A DNA stretch of 64,000 nucleotides from Microbacterium sp. HD4P20 (lineage in GTDB: Bacteria > Actinomycetota > Actinomycetes > Actinomycetales > Microbacteriaceae), in NCBI RefSeq assembly GCF_019449275.2, contig NZ_JAHZQZ020000019.1, positions 1 to 64,000 of the forward strand, read 5' to 3'. The number at the start of each line of letters is the position of its first letter. The first letter of the stretch is position 1. The notes under the pieces were generated by a model that worked only from the letters and a program-made list of their open reading frames with translations, did not search any database and was not told where the DNA came from. Made by a program: the position numbers and the translations under genes. This document shows positions 55,432 through 62,616 of the stretch, one piece after another.

Positions 55432-56799
55432 TTAGGGGCTGCCGGCCTCCGAGGGACCCGGCAACTCGTCGTCCTGGGATGACAGCGCGGCCGAGGGAAT
55501 GTCCTTCGGCACTTGCTCGTCCACGACGACCTCTTCGGGTTTGCGTAGTCGAGGTGGGGCGGCTGACCAGTCCTTGAGCCGCTGTCCTACGACGTCGTAG
55601 GAGGTGAGGATCGCGTCCATGACTGAGTCGATGAAGCCGGACCTTCCTGCAAGTCGCGCGCCACCCATCTTCCCGAGGTACGTGACAGTGAACGATTTGA
55701 TTTCTCTTGCGGGATCGACGATGAGTACGCCCGGATTCTCGCGCGCCGCACCGAGGAGTTCCGCGGTCCCGCCTCGTTGACGCGCGGCGAATGCCTCAAC
55801 CCGCAGTGTGTCCGGCGCGTCTTTCAGCTGACGAAGTAGCCAGTTCACCCGCGTTGTGGGTCTGCCCTCCGCGGGAGCAGCGGTCGAGAACGAGCACGTG
55901 ATCTGAGCCGCGCGAATATCGACCGTCACGGTCAGGGGCGAGACGGCGTTGGGAATCCGGATCGCGCCCGACATCTTGCCCTCGTTCACCAACATGTCCG
56001 TCACAGCCGCGACCCGAAGCGCCGGGTTGGCGACCTCAGCCTTCGACAGCACTTGAGTGACGTCAGCGCCAAGTCGCTGCCCGAGCTTGAGTGCACCGTA
56101 GCGAAGCAGCGCATCGAACCGGCCCGCGACCTGCGCGGCGCCTTTATCGCTCTTGCGGAGAGTGCCACTCGATACCGCGTCTCGAACGGGGACCCAGCTC
56201 TGGCCCATGTCCGTGAACTCGACAGCGCCTGACTTCGGGTGCTCCAGGTAGCGGATCAACTCACCCAGGATCCACGCTTGGTCAGGATCCGCGACGCCGC
56301 GAAACTCTTTCTGCATGACCGCGGCGGTCAGCACTTCCGTCCACGACAGATGATGCATCGCGACGTACTTTGACTTGCGCTTATCGACGGCCGTCGGATG
56401 AGCGCCGGCGGCGGGCGGAATCTCATTGGAAACCGTCAGCAGAGCGTCGAAGCGGTGTTCCCGCGCGACATCGAGATAGTTCTCCAGTTGTTCGCGCTGA
56501 AGCTCGTTGTTGCCCGTCTTGACCTCCACAAGCGCGGTCCAGACCTTGCTTCCCCGCTTCACCCGGATGAGGCCGTCGGGGAAGACCTTTCGATCACCCA
56601 AGAGAAACGGCACCTCAATGAAGGTCTCGAGCACACCAGCCGGCGCGCCCATCCGGCCCGTAAGGACGCGGCCGTACTCCTTCACCGAACTCATCACTGC
56701 GAGCAGTGCTGACGTTGCTCGCCGCTCCTGCTCCTCGGCGCCGTTGATCCCAGACGTCGGGATCAGACGCGCAGTGTTCCAGGGATTCTCTTCTGCCAT
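55432..56799 (-). CDS. PD-(D/E)XK nuclease-like protein of unknown function
   Basis: The start is the ATG at 56799 (MAEENPWNTARLIPTSGINGAEEQ). The 455-residue protein carries a restriction-nuclease-like core in its first third. ETFIEVPFLLGDRKVFPDGLIRV supplies Asp75, VWTALVEVKTG supplies Glu92 and Lys94, and the QREQLENYLDVA helix follows with conserved Q/N. That is the D-(E)xK arrangement. The rest (HHLSWTEVLTAAVMQKEFRGVADPDQAWILGELIRYLEH, VNWLLRQLKDAPDTLRVE) resembles a widespread actinobacterial family of unknown role, sometimes called stress-response protein. Cleavage activity is inferred. It lies in a lower-GC block with a HEPN-motif protein. Confidence 0.75.
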   Translation of the reverse strand: MAEENPWNTARLIPTSGINGAEEQERRATSALLAVMSSVKEYGRVLTGRMGAPAGVLETFIEVPFLLGDRKVFPDGLIRVKRGSKVWTALVEVKTGNNELQREQLENYLDVAREHRFDALLTVSNEIPPAAGAHPTAVDKRKSKYVAMHHLSWTEVLTAAVMQKEFRGVADPDQAWILGELIRYLEHPKSGAVEFTDMGQSWVPVRDAVSSGTLRKSDKGAAQVAGRFDALLRYGALKLGQRLGADVTQVLSKAEVANPALRVAAVTDMLVNEGKMSGAIRIPNAVSPLTVTVDIRAAQITCSFSTAAPAEGRPTTRVNWLLRQLKDAPDTLRVEAFAARQRGGTAELLGAARENPGVLIVDPAREIKSFTVTYLGKMGGARLAGRSGFIDSVMDAILTSYDVVGQRLKDWSAAPPRLRKPEEVVVDEQVPKDIPSAALSSQDDELPGPSEAGSP

Positions 56800-56915
56800 T
56801 TCGACTCCGTCATCGACACGATCTACCCGAACGCTAGCGGCAACCGTCCATGGTCCCCGACATTTCGGGACGAAGCGCGCTGGAGCCGCACGGCTGAGAA
56901 CCATGCTCCCGAGTT

Positions 56916-57380
56916 GTGGATCACATCCTGATCACTGGAATGTCCGGCGTCGGAAAGTCATCGGTGCTGAGCGAACTCTCGCGTCGAGGCCATCGAACGA
57001 TCGACACGGACTACGGCCCATGGGTGCGCGCAGACGGCGCGTGGGACGAACCGAGAATGGCTCCTCTACTATCGGCCGCCTCGCCCGTGGACGTAGCCGG
57101 CACGGTAGATAATCAGGGACGCTTCTACGACCGCTTCGCGGCCGTCATTCTTCTCAGCGCACCGGTCGACGTCCTGCTACACCGCCTCTCGACGCGTACG
57201 AACAATCCCTACGGAAAATCAGAACGCGACCAGGCCGAGGTTCGCCGATACGCGCGGGACATCGAGCCCCTGCTACGTCGCGGCGCGACCCTGGAACTAG
57301 ATGCGTGCCGACCCATCAGCAAACTCGCCGACGAGATCGAGAAGCTCGCAATACCGCACGGCTCCGGTAGCGCACGGTAG
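56916..57380 (+). CDS. Small P-loop NTPase/kinase (AAA or shikimate kinase-like)
   Basis: The 154-residue protein starts at a GTG at 56916 (a TTG at 56915 is out of frame). It has the P-loop HILITGMSGVGKSSVLSELSRRG at its very start, a DTDYGPWV acidic segment, FYDRFAAVILLSAPVDVLLHRLSTRTNNPYG and RDIEPLLRRGATLELD. This matches a common actinobacterial family of nucleoside- or metabolite-kinase-like ATPases with no assigned substrate. It is in the opposite orientation to both neighbours, with only 24 bases before the convergent large protein. Confidence 0.8.
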   Translation: MDHILITGMSGVGKSSVLSELSRRGHRTIDTDYGPWVRADGAWDEPRMAPLLSAASPVDVAGTVDNQGRFYDRFAAVILLSAPVDVLLHRLSTRTNNPYGKSERDQAEVRRYARDIEPLLRRGATLELDACRPISKLADEIEKLAIPHGSGSAR

Positions 57381-57404
57381 GCGATCCCGCCGCGTCCAAC
57401 CCGC

Positions 57405-59822
57405 TCAGGGGGCGGCGGGGGCCGCTTCCAAATCTGCACCCGAATCGACCATCTGCACCGCAGACGCTCGGTTTGCCGGTTCGGGGCGGCGGACAAAATC
57501 ACGCCAGTAGTCGGCGTACTCGGAGTCGAATCCCTCGCGAAATCTCAGCATCTCGTTCGGCGCGGCAAAGATCGCCCCCTGCATGAGATAGACCTTGCGA
57601 TGGAGGGACGGCATTCCGAGGAGTTCGTAGGTCGACGGTCCCGCAAGACGAATCTCGGTGCCGTTCGCGCGTAGGAGGGTGCTCGTCCGCCCCCATTGGT
57701 CCGTCTCACTTGAAACCACCTCGAAGGTCGCGCGCACGCACCCGATCTCCTCGAGGGACCGAAGTACTTCCCGCGCGCGATCTAGGGCGGACTTCATCTC
57801 GGTGATGGTGGGCGTGCGTTGCTTTCCCTCCGCATGGAGGAGACCGTTGCGCGCACTCAGAATTCCAGAGTCATTCAGCTTCGTGCTCACCTCGCGGAGA
57901 ATCGTCCTCAGACCGACCTGCGAGGCAGCCGTCAGATTCAGGTACGGAACAGTACGAGTGAAGGGGAATCGCTGAAGGTCGGTCTGCTTTACGAAACGCG
58001 GGTACTCGTCGGGCTGTCGCAAGTAGTTCTCCTCGCGCCCGCGCAGGCTCTCCAGATGGTTGGACAGACGCAGGAAACCCTGAACAAGCTGCTGAAGCAC
58101 GGGGCCGTCGCTAAGGTCGTTCCGCTCGACGCCATCCTTGCGTTTGACGGAACTATTCAAGGTCTCAATTGTGAACTGACGCGCCGATCGAAGGTGGAAC
58201 TCGAAGGGCCGGCCCGACGTAGAGTGGTCCGTCAGCAGAGCCCAGGTCGCGAAGATCAATGAATCGAAGAGGTGGCGCTCAAGCGCGACAAAGTAGTTCG
58301 AGGCAGCCGATCTCAGCTCCTCTTCGGTGGGATCGGTGGCCGCGAGCGCGGTGACGACGAACTTCTCGAGTCTGGTGTGGTTGGCCCAGTAGGCGTCGCG
58401 GATGTCAGGGCGCCGACCTGGTACGAAGCCCAGCTTCCACAGCATTGCGTTCAGGAAACCGTCGTCATCGCCCCCAAGGGCGAGGCCTAGGAAGTCCGCA
58501 GCCTTCTTCGCATTCGCCTCACGCGACAGGACCAAGGTGCTCAGAATTTCACGAGGGCTGGCTGTGCGGAGGAAGCTCTCCAGCCGATCCTCTGTTGTGT
58601 CGCCCGGGCGTCCCCTCAACAACCAGGCGAGATCGTCCATCTCGTTCGGTGAGGTGGGGTCAAACAACGTCCGTGCGAGCGACGTGAGTCGGAGTATGGT
58701 GACCGTCGAGCTGCTTGGGATCATTCGATAACCCATCGAACTCAGTTCGGAACGCAGTTGCCACGCGCCAGAGCGGGCGCGGTGGTTGACGACTGGGCGA
58801 CGGATTTCCCCGTCAGGCACGGTGATGTCCCCATCGAGGACTGCGGCGTCGAGCGCCTCTGCGAGGAACTCGTTGGGTTCAGTGAGCAGCAGATTGAGCA
58901 GACTTGCGCGGTCGAGATCCGGGGCCCACTTGGCAACGTCCCCCTCAAGACCGAACTTCGCGGCCCAGTCTCGCGTGCGTCCCGAGCTGGCATTCCATAC
59001 TCGACGCAGGAGCGCGCGGAGTTCACCATCGCTTAGCCCGTCGCCGAGCAGGTAAGGCAGTGTTGACGGATCGTTGATTTCGTATGGATTGAAACGGTCT
59101 TCGACGAGATCCGAGGCAAACCCGGACCAATCCGACGGGTCCTGGGCGATCTGACGGAGCACTCGGCTGGCAGCTGAACGGTGGTGATTGACACCCGCTT
59201 CGCGGCTTGTTGTCAGGCGAACGCGATGCACAGAAGTGCACGCGATGTCGCTGCAATGCTGCAACGGAACCTCGACCGTGGGGTACAGATCTCTTTCGAA
59301 CTCGAGCCGATGAAGCCCAAATGGCCCCATCAGGAAATGACCGTCGTGGAACACGCCTTGAGGCTTCCCCTCCAGTAGCCGCATCGTGTCGCTGTACTTC
59401 AGGTACCGACGTTCCTCCGGAGCAAGCGCGGTCAGTGCGTCGTAGAGATCGCGACCAAAGATCATCGGGTAGATGATCCGTCTCTCCCTAATCATCGCCG
59501 AGATCGCTTCGACCAGTCGACTCATGTCGATCCGCTCAATGTCGATCAGCGGCTCGACGTGGGTCAAGGACAACAGACACAGCAAGTTTGCGTCCTTCGT
59601 CTCGACCGACTCGTTCGCGACTAGCTGGTGACGGAGCCTTTTTCCCGCCTCACTGAGGGCGATCGCACGATTCAGTTCATCGGAAGCTTTAAAGTCCGAG
59701 CCGATGATGGAGTGGGTAAGTACGTGCACCAGCGTGCGCAGGTCGAGAAACCGTTCGCGCCATTCATTCCCTGGGTAATCCGACGCGAGTTCCGCACGCG
59801 TCCGTGCACCAGAAGAAGACAC
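57405..59822 (-). CDS. 805-residue protein of unknown family with a C-terminal HEPN-type R-N-x3-H motif
   Basis: I do not recognise a family for the full length. The protein is soluble, mostly helical and slightly acidic. At residues 658-663 it reads R-N-G-L-L-H, the Rx4-6H motif of HEPN RNases with the polar residue right after arginine. Helices lie on both sides (VGLRTILREVSTKLNDSGILSA before, MKSALDRAREVLRSLEEIG after). The N-terminal 400 residues contain repeated helix-rich stretches and a cysteine/histidine patch (VPLQHCSDIACTSVHR, about 185-200). Many HEPN proteins are toxins or antiviral nucleases, so defence is a reasonable guess. GC is low for the genome and the gene lies in an accessory block. 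Confidence 0.7.
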   Translation of the reverse strand: MSSSGARTRAELASDYPGNEWRERFLDLRTLVHVLTHSIIGSDFKASDELNRAIALSEAGKRLRHQLVANESVETKDANLLCLLSLTHVEPLIDIERIDMSRLVEAISAMIRERRIIYPMIFGRDLYDALTALAPEERRYLKYSDTMRLLEGKPQGVFHDGHFLMGPFGLHRLEFERDLYPTVEVPLQHCSDIACTSVHRVRLTTSREAGVNHHRSAASRVLRQIAQDPSDWSGFASDLVEDRFNPYEINDPSTLPYLLGDGLSDGELRALLRRVWNASSGRTRDWAAKFGLEGDVAKWAPDLDRASLLNLLLTEPNEFLAEALDAAVLDGDITVPDGEIRRPVVNHRARSGAWQLRSELSSMGYRMIPSSSTVTILRLTSLARTLFDPTSPNEMDDLAWLLRGRPGDTTEDRLESFLRTASPREILSTLVLSREANAKKAADFLGLALGGDDDGFLNAMLWKLGFVPGRRPDIRDAYWANHTRLEKFVVTALAATDPTEEELRSAASNYFVALERHLFDSLIFATWALLTDHSTSGRPFEFHLRSARQFTIETLNSSVKRKDGVERNDLSDGPVLQQLVQGFLRLSNHLESLRGREENYLRQPDEYPRFVKQTDLQRFPFTRTVPYLNLTAASQVGLRTILREVSTKLNDSGILSARNGLLHAEGKQRTPTITEMKSALDRAREVLRSLEEIGCVRATFEVVSSETDQWGRTSTLLRANGTEIRLAGPSTYELLGMPSLHRKVYLMQGAIFAAPNEMLRFREGFDSEYADYWRDFVRRPEPANRASAVQMVDSGADLEAAPAAP

Positions 59823-60155
59823 TGATAACCCCCGACCGGCGCCTCCTTGACGCGTGAGCTTACACTACAAGGGCGCTCCAACTCACAGAACCGTTGTTGC
59901 AGCGACGAACGGACGCGAATCATCCAAGAGCACGCGCCCACATGCTCTCGCACGCGGGTTGTGTCGGGATCGCCATTAGGCGAGATTGATCGCCGGTTGC
60001 GGCGTGGCCGCTGCCGACTCCCCATGAGACCGCACCGATGTTGATTCGCCGAGCCCGTGAAGGTGCCGCCTCCGTGCACTGCCCGCTCAGGGATCGGCAG
60101 TCGAACCGCCGCGCGGGGCGGGGCCGATAGTCCGGCTATGCCCTCTTAAGTATGT
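59823..60155. other. Non-coding region at the right side of the lower-GC block
   Basis: I see no convincing gene, tRNA or insertion-sequence end. It should hold the promoter of the 805-residue protein; GAGGCGCC, a partial ribosome-binding site on the minus strand, lies near 59845. A GGTTCGACTGCCG run near 60095 resembles a tRNA T-arm but nothing else of a tRNA is present. Confidence 0.4.
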
Positions 60156-61148
60156 CTAGGTGGTCTCGCGAACCACGAGGTGCGCGTCGGTCTCAGGGCC
60201 GGCGTGCGGGGGCGCGGATCCAGTAGCGGCGCTCAACGCGAGCTCGGCGAGGAATCGGCCGAGGCCCGCATTATCGACGCGCACTGTCGATAGTGCCGGG
60301 ACGAGGAGACGCGCGAGCGGGGTGTCGTCGTGGCCGACAATTGCCAGCTGCTCGGGAACGGCGATGTCTGACCGTAGCGCGGCGCCCAGGAGGAGAGCGG
60401 CGATGTCGTCGTTGTAGGCCACCACGCCGTCGACGCCTTGGTCTATCCATTCGCGCAGCTGATCCAGCGCGTTCATCTCGCTGATGGTGGCTTCGGCAAC
60501 GAACCCGGAGTCGGTCTGTTTCGACAATGTCTTCCGCGCGAGTTCGCGCCGCTGTGCGACGAGGTCCGCGATGCGGGGGTCAGGGGACGCTGCGAAGGCG
60601 AGCTGTCGGCGCCCTCGCTCGAGGAGGTGATTGACCTGCAGGCGTGGCCCGTCCGCGAATCCGAGATCCCCGACGGCGCCTTCCTCGCCTGCGGCTACTG
60701 GCGGAATGATCTGCTGCACACCGCTTCCACGGATCTCGGCGAGCTGTTCTCGAGTGAATGGCGCCATTCCCATCACGACGTCCGGGCGGAGGGTCTCCCA
60801 CAGCGGCCGGGCCTGCCCGCCTGGATGCGGGGTCGTCGTGACGAGCGAGTAGCCGGCTTCGTCCAGCGCGAGGGATGCCTCGTCGAGGTGAGTGCGCATG
60901 CTGTAGTCCAGCGGCCAGTCAGGCAGGACGAGAAGGATGATTCGGCTCTTTCCGCTTGCCAAGGCCTGCGCCGCGCTGTTTGCGCGATAGCCGAGCCGCT
61001 TCGCTTCCGCGAGCACGCGATCCCGCGTCGCGGCCGGGATGGTCTGGCCAGGGGTGTCATTAAGCACGAAACCGACGGTCGCCCGAGAGAGGCCCAGAGA
61101 CCGGGCGACATCGGCCGCGGTGACTCGCTTGGTCGGTACTCCCGGCAT
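60156..61148 (-). CDS. LacI-family transcriptional regulator of the rhamnoside locus
   Basis: The 330-residue protein begins with a LacI DNA-binding domain, TKRVTAADVARSLGLSRATVGFVLNDTPGQTIPAATRDRVLAEAKRLGYRANSAAQALASG. The sugar-binding-like effector domain follows (IILLVLPDWPLDYSMRTHL, DGVVAYNDDIAALLLGAALR, IVGHDDTPLARLLVPALSTVRVD). It is divergent from the MFS transporter gene, with two operator copies in the 102-base gap. It should repress the transporter and rhamnosidase until a rhamnoside inducer is present. Confidence 0.93.
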   Translation of the reverse strand: MPGVPTKRVTAADVARSLGLSRATVGFVLNDTPGQTIPAATRDRVLAEAKRLGYRANSAAQALASGKSRIILLVLPDWPLDYSMRTHLDEASLALDEAGYSLVTTTPHPGGQARPLWETLRPDVVMGMAPFTREQLAEIRGSGVQQIIPPVAAGEEGAVGDLGFADGPRLQVNHLLERGRRQLAFAASPDPRIADLVAQRRELARKTLSKQTDSGFVAEATISEMNALDQLREWIDQGVDGVVAYNDDIAALLLGAALRSDIAVPEQLAIVGHDDTPLARLLVPALSTVRVDNAGLGRFLAELALSAATGSAPPHAGPETDAHLVVRETT

Positions 61149-61163
61149 TCCCTCTCCTTATGA

Positions 61164-61179
61164 CTTGCGCGCGCTAGCG
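61164..61179. promoter_or_regulatory. LacI operator copy 1 (CTTGCGCGCGCTAGCG)
   Basis: This 16-mer matches the copy at 61208-61223 at 13 of 16 positions and has a CG-rich centre typical of LacI-family sites. It lies 16 bases upstream of the lacI start, so it is placed for autoregulation. Confidence 0.7.
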
Positions 61180-61207
61180 AGGATACCGTAGCATCCTAAC
61201 TCAGCCA

Positions 61208-61223
61208 CTAGCACGCGCTAGCA
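61208..61223. promoter_or_regulatory. LacI operator copy 2 (CTAGCACGCGCTAGCA)
   Basis: The near-palindrome CTAGCACGCGCTAG sits 28 bases before the MFS start. It is 44 bases (about four helical turns) from copy 1, a spacing that would let two dimers lie on the same face of the DNA. Confidence 0.75.
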
Positions 61224-61250
61224 GTACAACCCGACAATGGAGTCCTCACG

Positions 61251-62588
61251 ATGACCCCGAGCAACGACGAACCGCTCATCACCCCGCTTCCTGCGACCGT
61301 CCCTGCGCCGCCGGCGAACGCCGTGGAACTCGACGAGGCGGCACACCCCGCTCCCGAGCTGCCCAAGGTGGACGCTCGATACATCTGGTTCATGGTGCTG
61401 GCGCAGTTCGGCGTCTTCATGGCCTTCATCACCCCGCTGGCGATCTCGCTCACCATCCGCGTCAACACGCTGGCTCCCGGCCACCCCGAGTATCTTGGCT
61501 ACATCACTGGTGCCGGCGCGCTGTTCGTGATGCTGACCTCGCCGTTCATGGGCATCTGGAGCGATCGCACCCGCACTCGGATCGGGCGCCGTCGGCCGTT
61601 CATGATCGGCGGCATGCTCGTCGGCGTGCTGTCGCTGGTCGTGATGGCCATCGCGCCGAACGTCTTCGTCGTGGGCATCGGCTGGATCCTAGCCCAGTGG
61701 GGTTGGGGCACCACGCTCGGCAACCTGCAGATCTCGACGGCCGACCGGCTGCCGGAATCGCAGCGCGGCAAGGTCGCCGGCCTCACCAGTTTCGCCACCC
61801 AGATCGCGCCGGTCTTCGGCGTCATCCTCGCCCAGTTCTTCACCGGCGACCCGCTTCTACTCTTCCTCGTGCCTGGTGCGGTCGGAGTGCTCTTCGTCGT
61901 GCTGTTCGTCACCCTCGTGCACGAGGACGACAGCCGGGCGCTTCCGAAGGACCCCATCACGGTCGTGCAGCTGCTGTCGAAGTACGTCTACAACCCGCGC
62001 AAGCACCCCGACTTCTCGTGGAACTGGCTCGGCCGCTTCCTCTTCTACACCGGCATCACGCTCAACACGACCTACACGGCGTTCTTCTTCGCCGACCGGC
62101 TCGGCATCGCGGTGGAGTCCGTCGCCGGGATCATCGCGACGCTGAGTCTGGGGGGCATCCTCGCGGTGACCCTGGGTGCCATCGGCGGAGGGTTCCTGTC
62201 GGACCGTCTCAAGCGACGCCGGCTGTTCGTGCTACTGGGCGGGCTGATCATGGCGGTCGGGATGCTGCTGCAGGCGTTCGCCCCCGACATCACCTTCCTC
62301 ATCGCCGGGTCCCTGATCACCTCCGTCGGTCTCGGTCTGTTCGCCGCGGTCGACCAGGCGCTGCTCCTGGACGTGCTGCCCGAGCGCGAGACCGACGCCG
62401 GACGCTTCATGGGCATCACCGGGTTCGCCACCTCCATCCCGCAGTCGATCGCGCCACTGGTCGCGTCCGGCATCCTGCTCGTCGGCGTCACGGGCGACGA
62501 GCGCAACTACACCCTGCTGTTCATCGTTGCCGCCGTCTCGGTGATCCTCGCCGGCGCCGTCGTGCTCCGTATCCGCTCCGTCCGCTGA
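61251..62588 (+). CDS. MFS sugar transporter (rhamnoside uptake candidate)
   Basis: The 445-residue protein has a polar N-terminus of about 40 residues and then 12 predicted membrane helices. The MFS loop motif appears after helix 2 as GIWSDRTRTRIGRRRPFMIGG and again at mid-protein as GGFLSDRLKRRRLFVLLGG. It belongs to the sugar/cation symporter-like MFS group. It sits between the divergent LacI gene and a GH78 rhamnosidase gene 28 bases downstream, so it probably imports rhamnose-containing glycosides or oligosaccharides. Substrate is inferred from context. Confidence 0.92.
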   Translation: MTPSNDEPLITPLPATVPAPPANAVELDEAAHPAPELPKVDARYIWFMVLAQFGVFMAFITPLAISLTIRVNTLAPGHPEYLGYITGAGALFVMLTSPFMGIWSDRTRTRIGRRRPFMIGGMLVGVLSLVVMAIAPNVFVVGIGWILAQWGWGTTLGNLQISTADRLPESQRGKVAGLTSFATQIAPVFGVILAQFFTGDPLLLFLVPGAVGVLFVVLFVTLVHEDDSRALPKDPITVVQLLSKYVYNPRKHPDFSWNWLGRFLFYTGITLNTTYTAFFFADRLGIAVESVAGIIATLSLGGILAVTLGAIGGGFLSDRLKRRRLFVLLGGLIMAVGMLLQAFAPDITFLIAGSLITSVGLGLFAAVDQALLLDVLPERETDAGRFMGITGFATSIPQSIAPLVASGILLVGVTGDERNYTLLFIVAAVSVILAGAVVLRIRSVR

Positions 62589-62616
62589 CACACCTCTCGC
62601 AGAAAGCTCTTCGCAG

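Noticed and set aside
57819..58262. A 147-codon plus-strand ORF antisense to the HEPN-motif protein
   Set aside because: No ribosome-binding site or family features, and codon-position bias favours the minus-strand gene.
59672..60079. A 135-codon minus-strand ORF overlapping the start of the 805-residue protein
   Set aside because: Composition is shadow-like (Arg/Ser/Cys-rich) and it overlaps the better-supported gene in another frame.
60085..60110. T-arm-like GGTTCGACTGCCG, possible tRNA or attachment-site remnant
   Set aside because: No anticodon arm, acceptor stem or CCA end could be built around it, and no integrase or matching direct repeat was seen.
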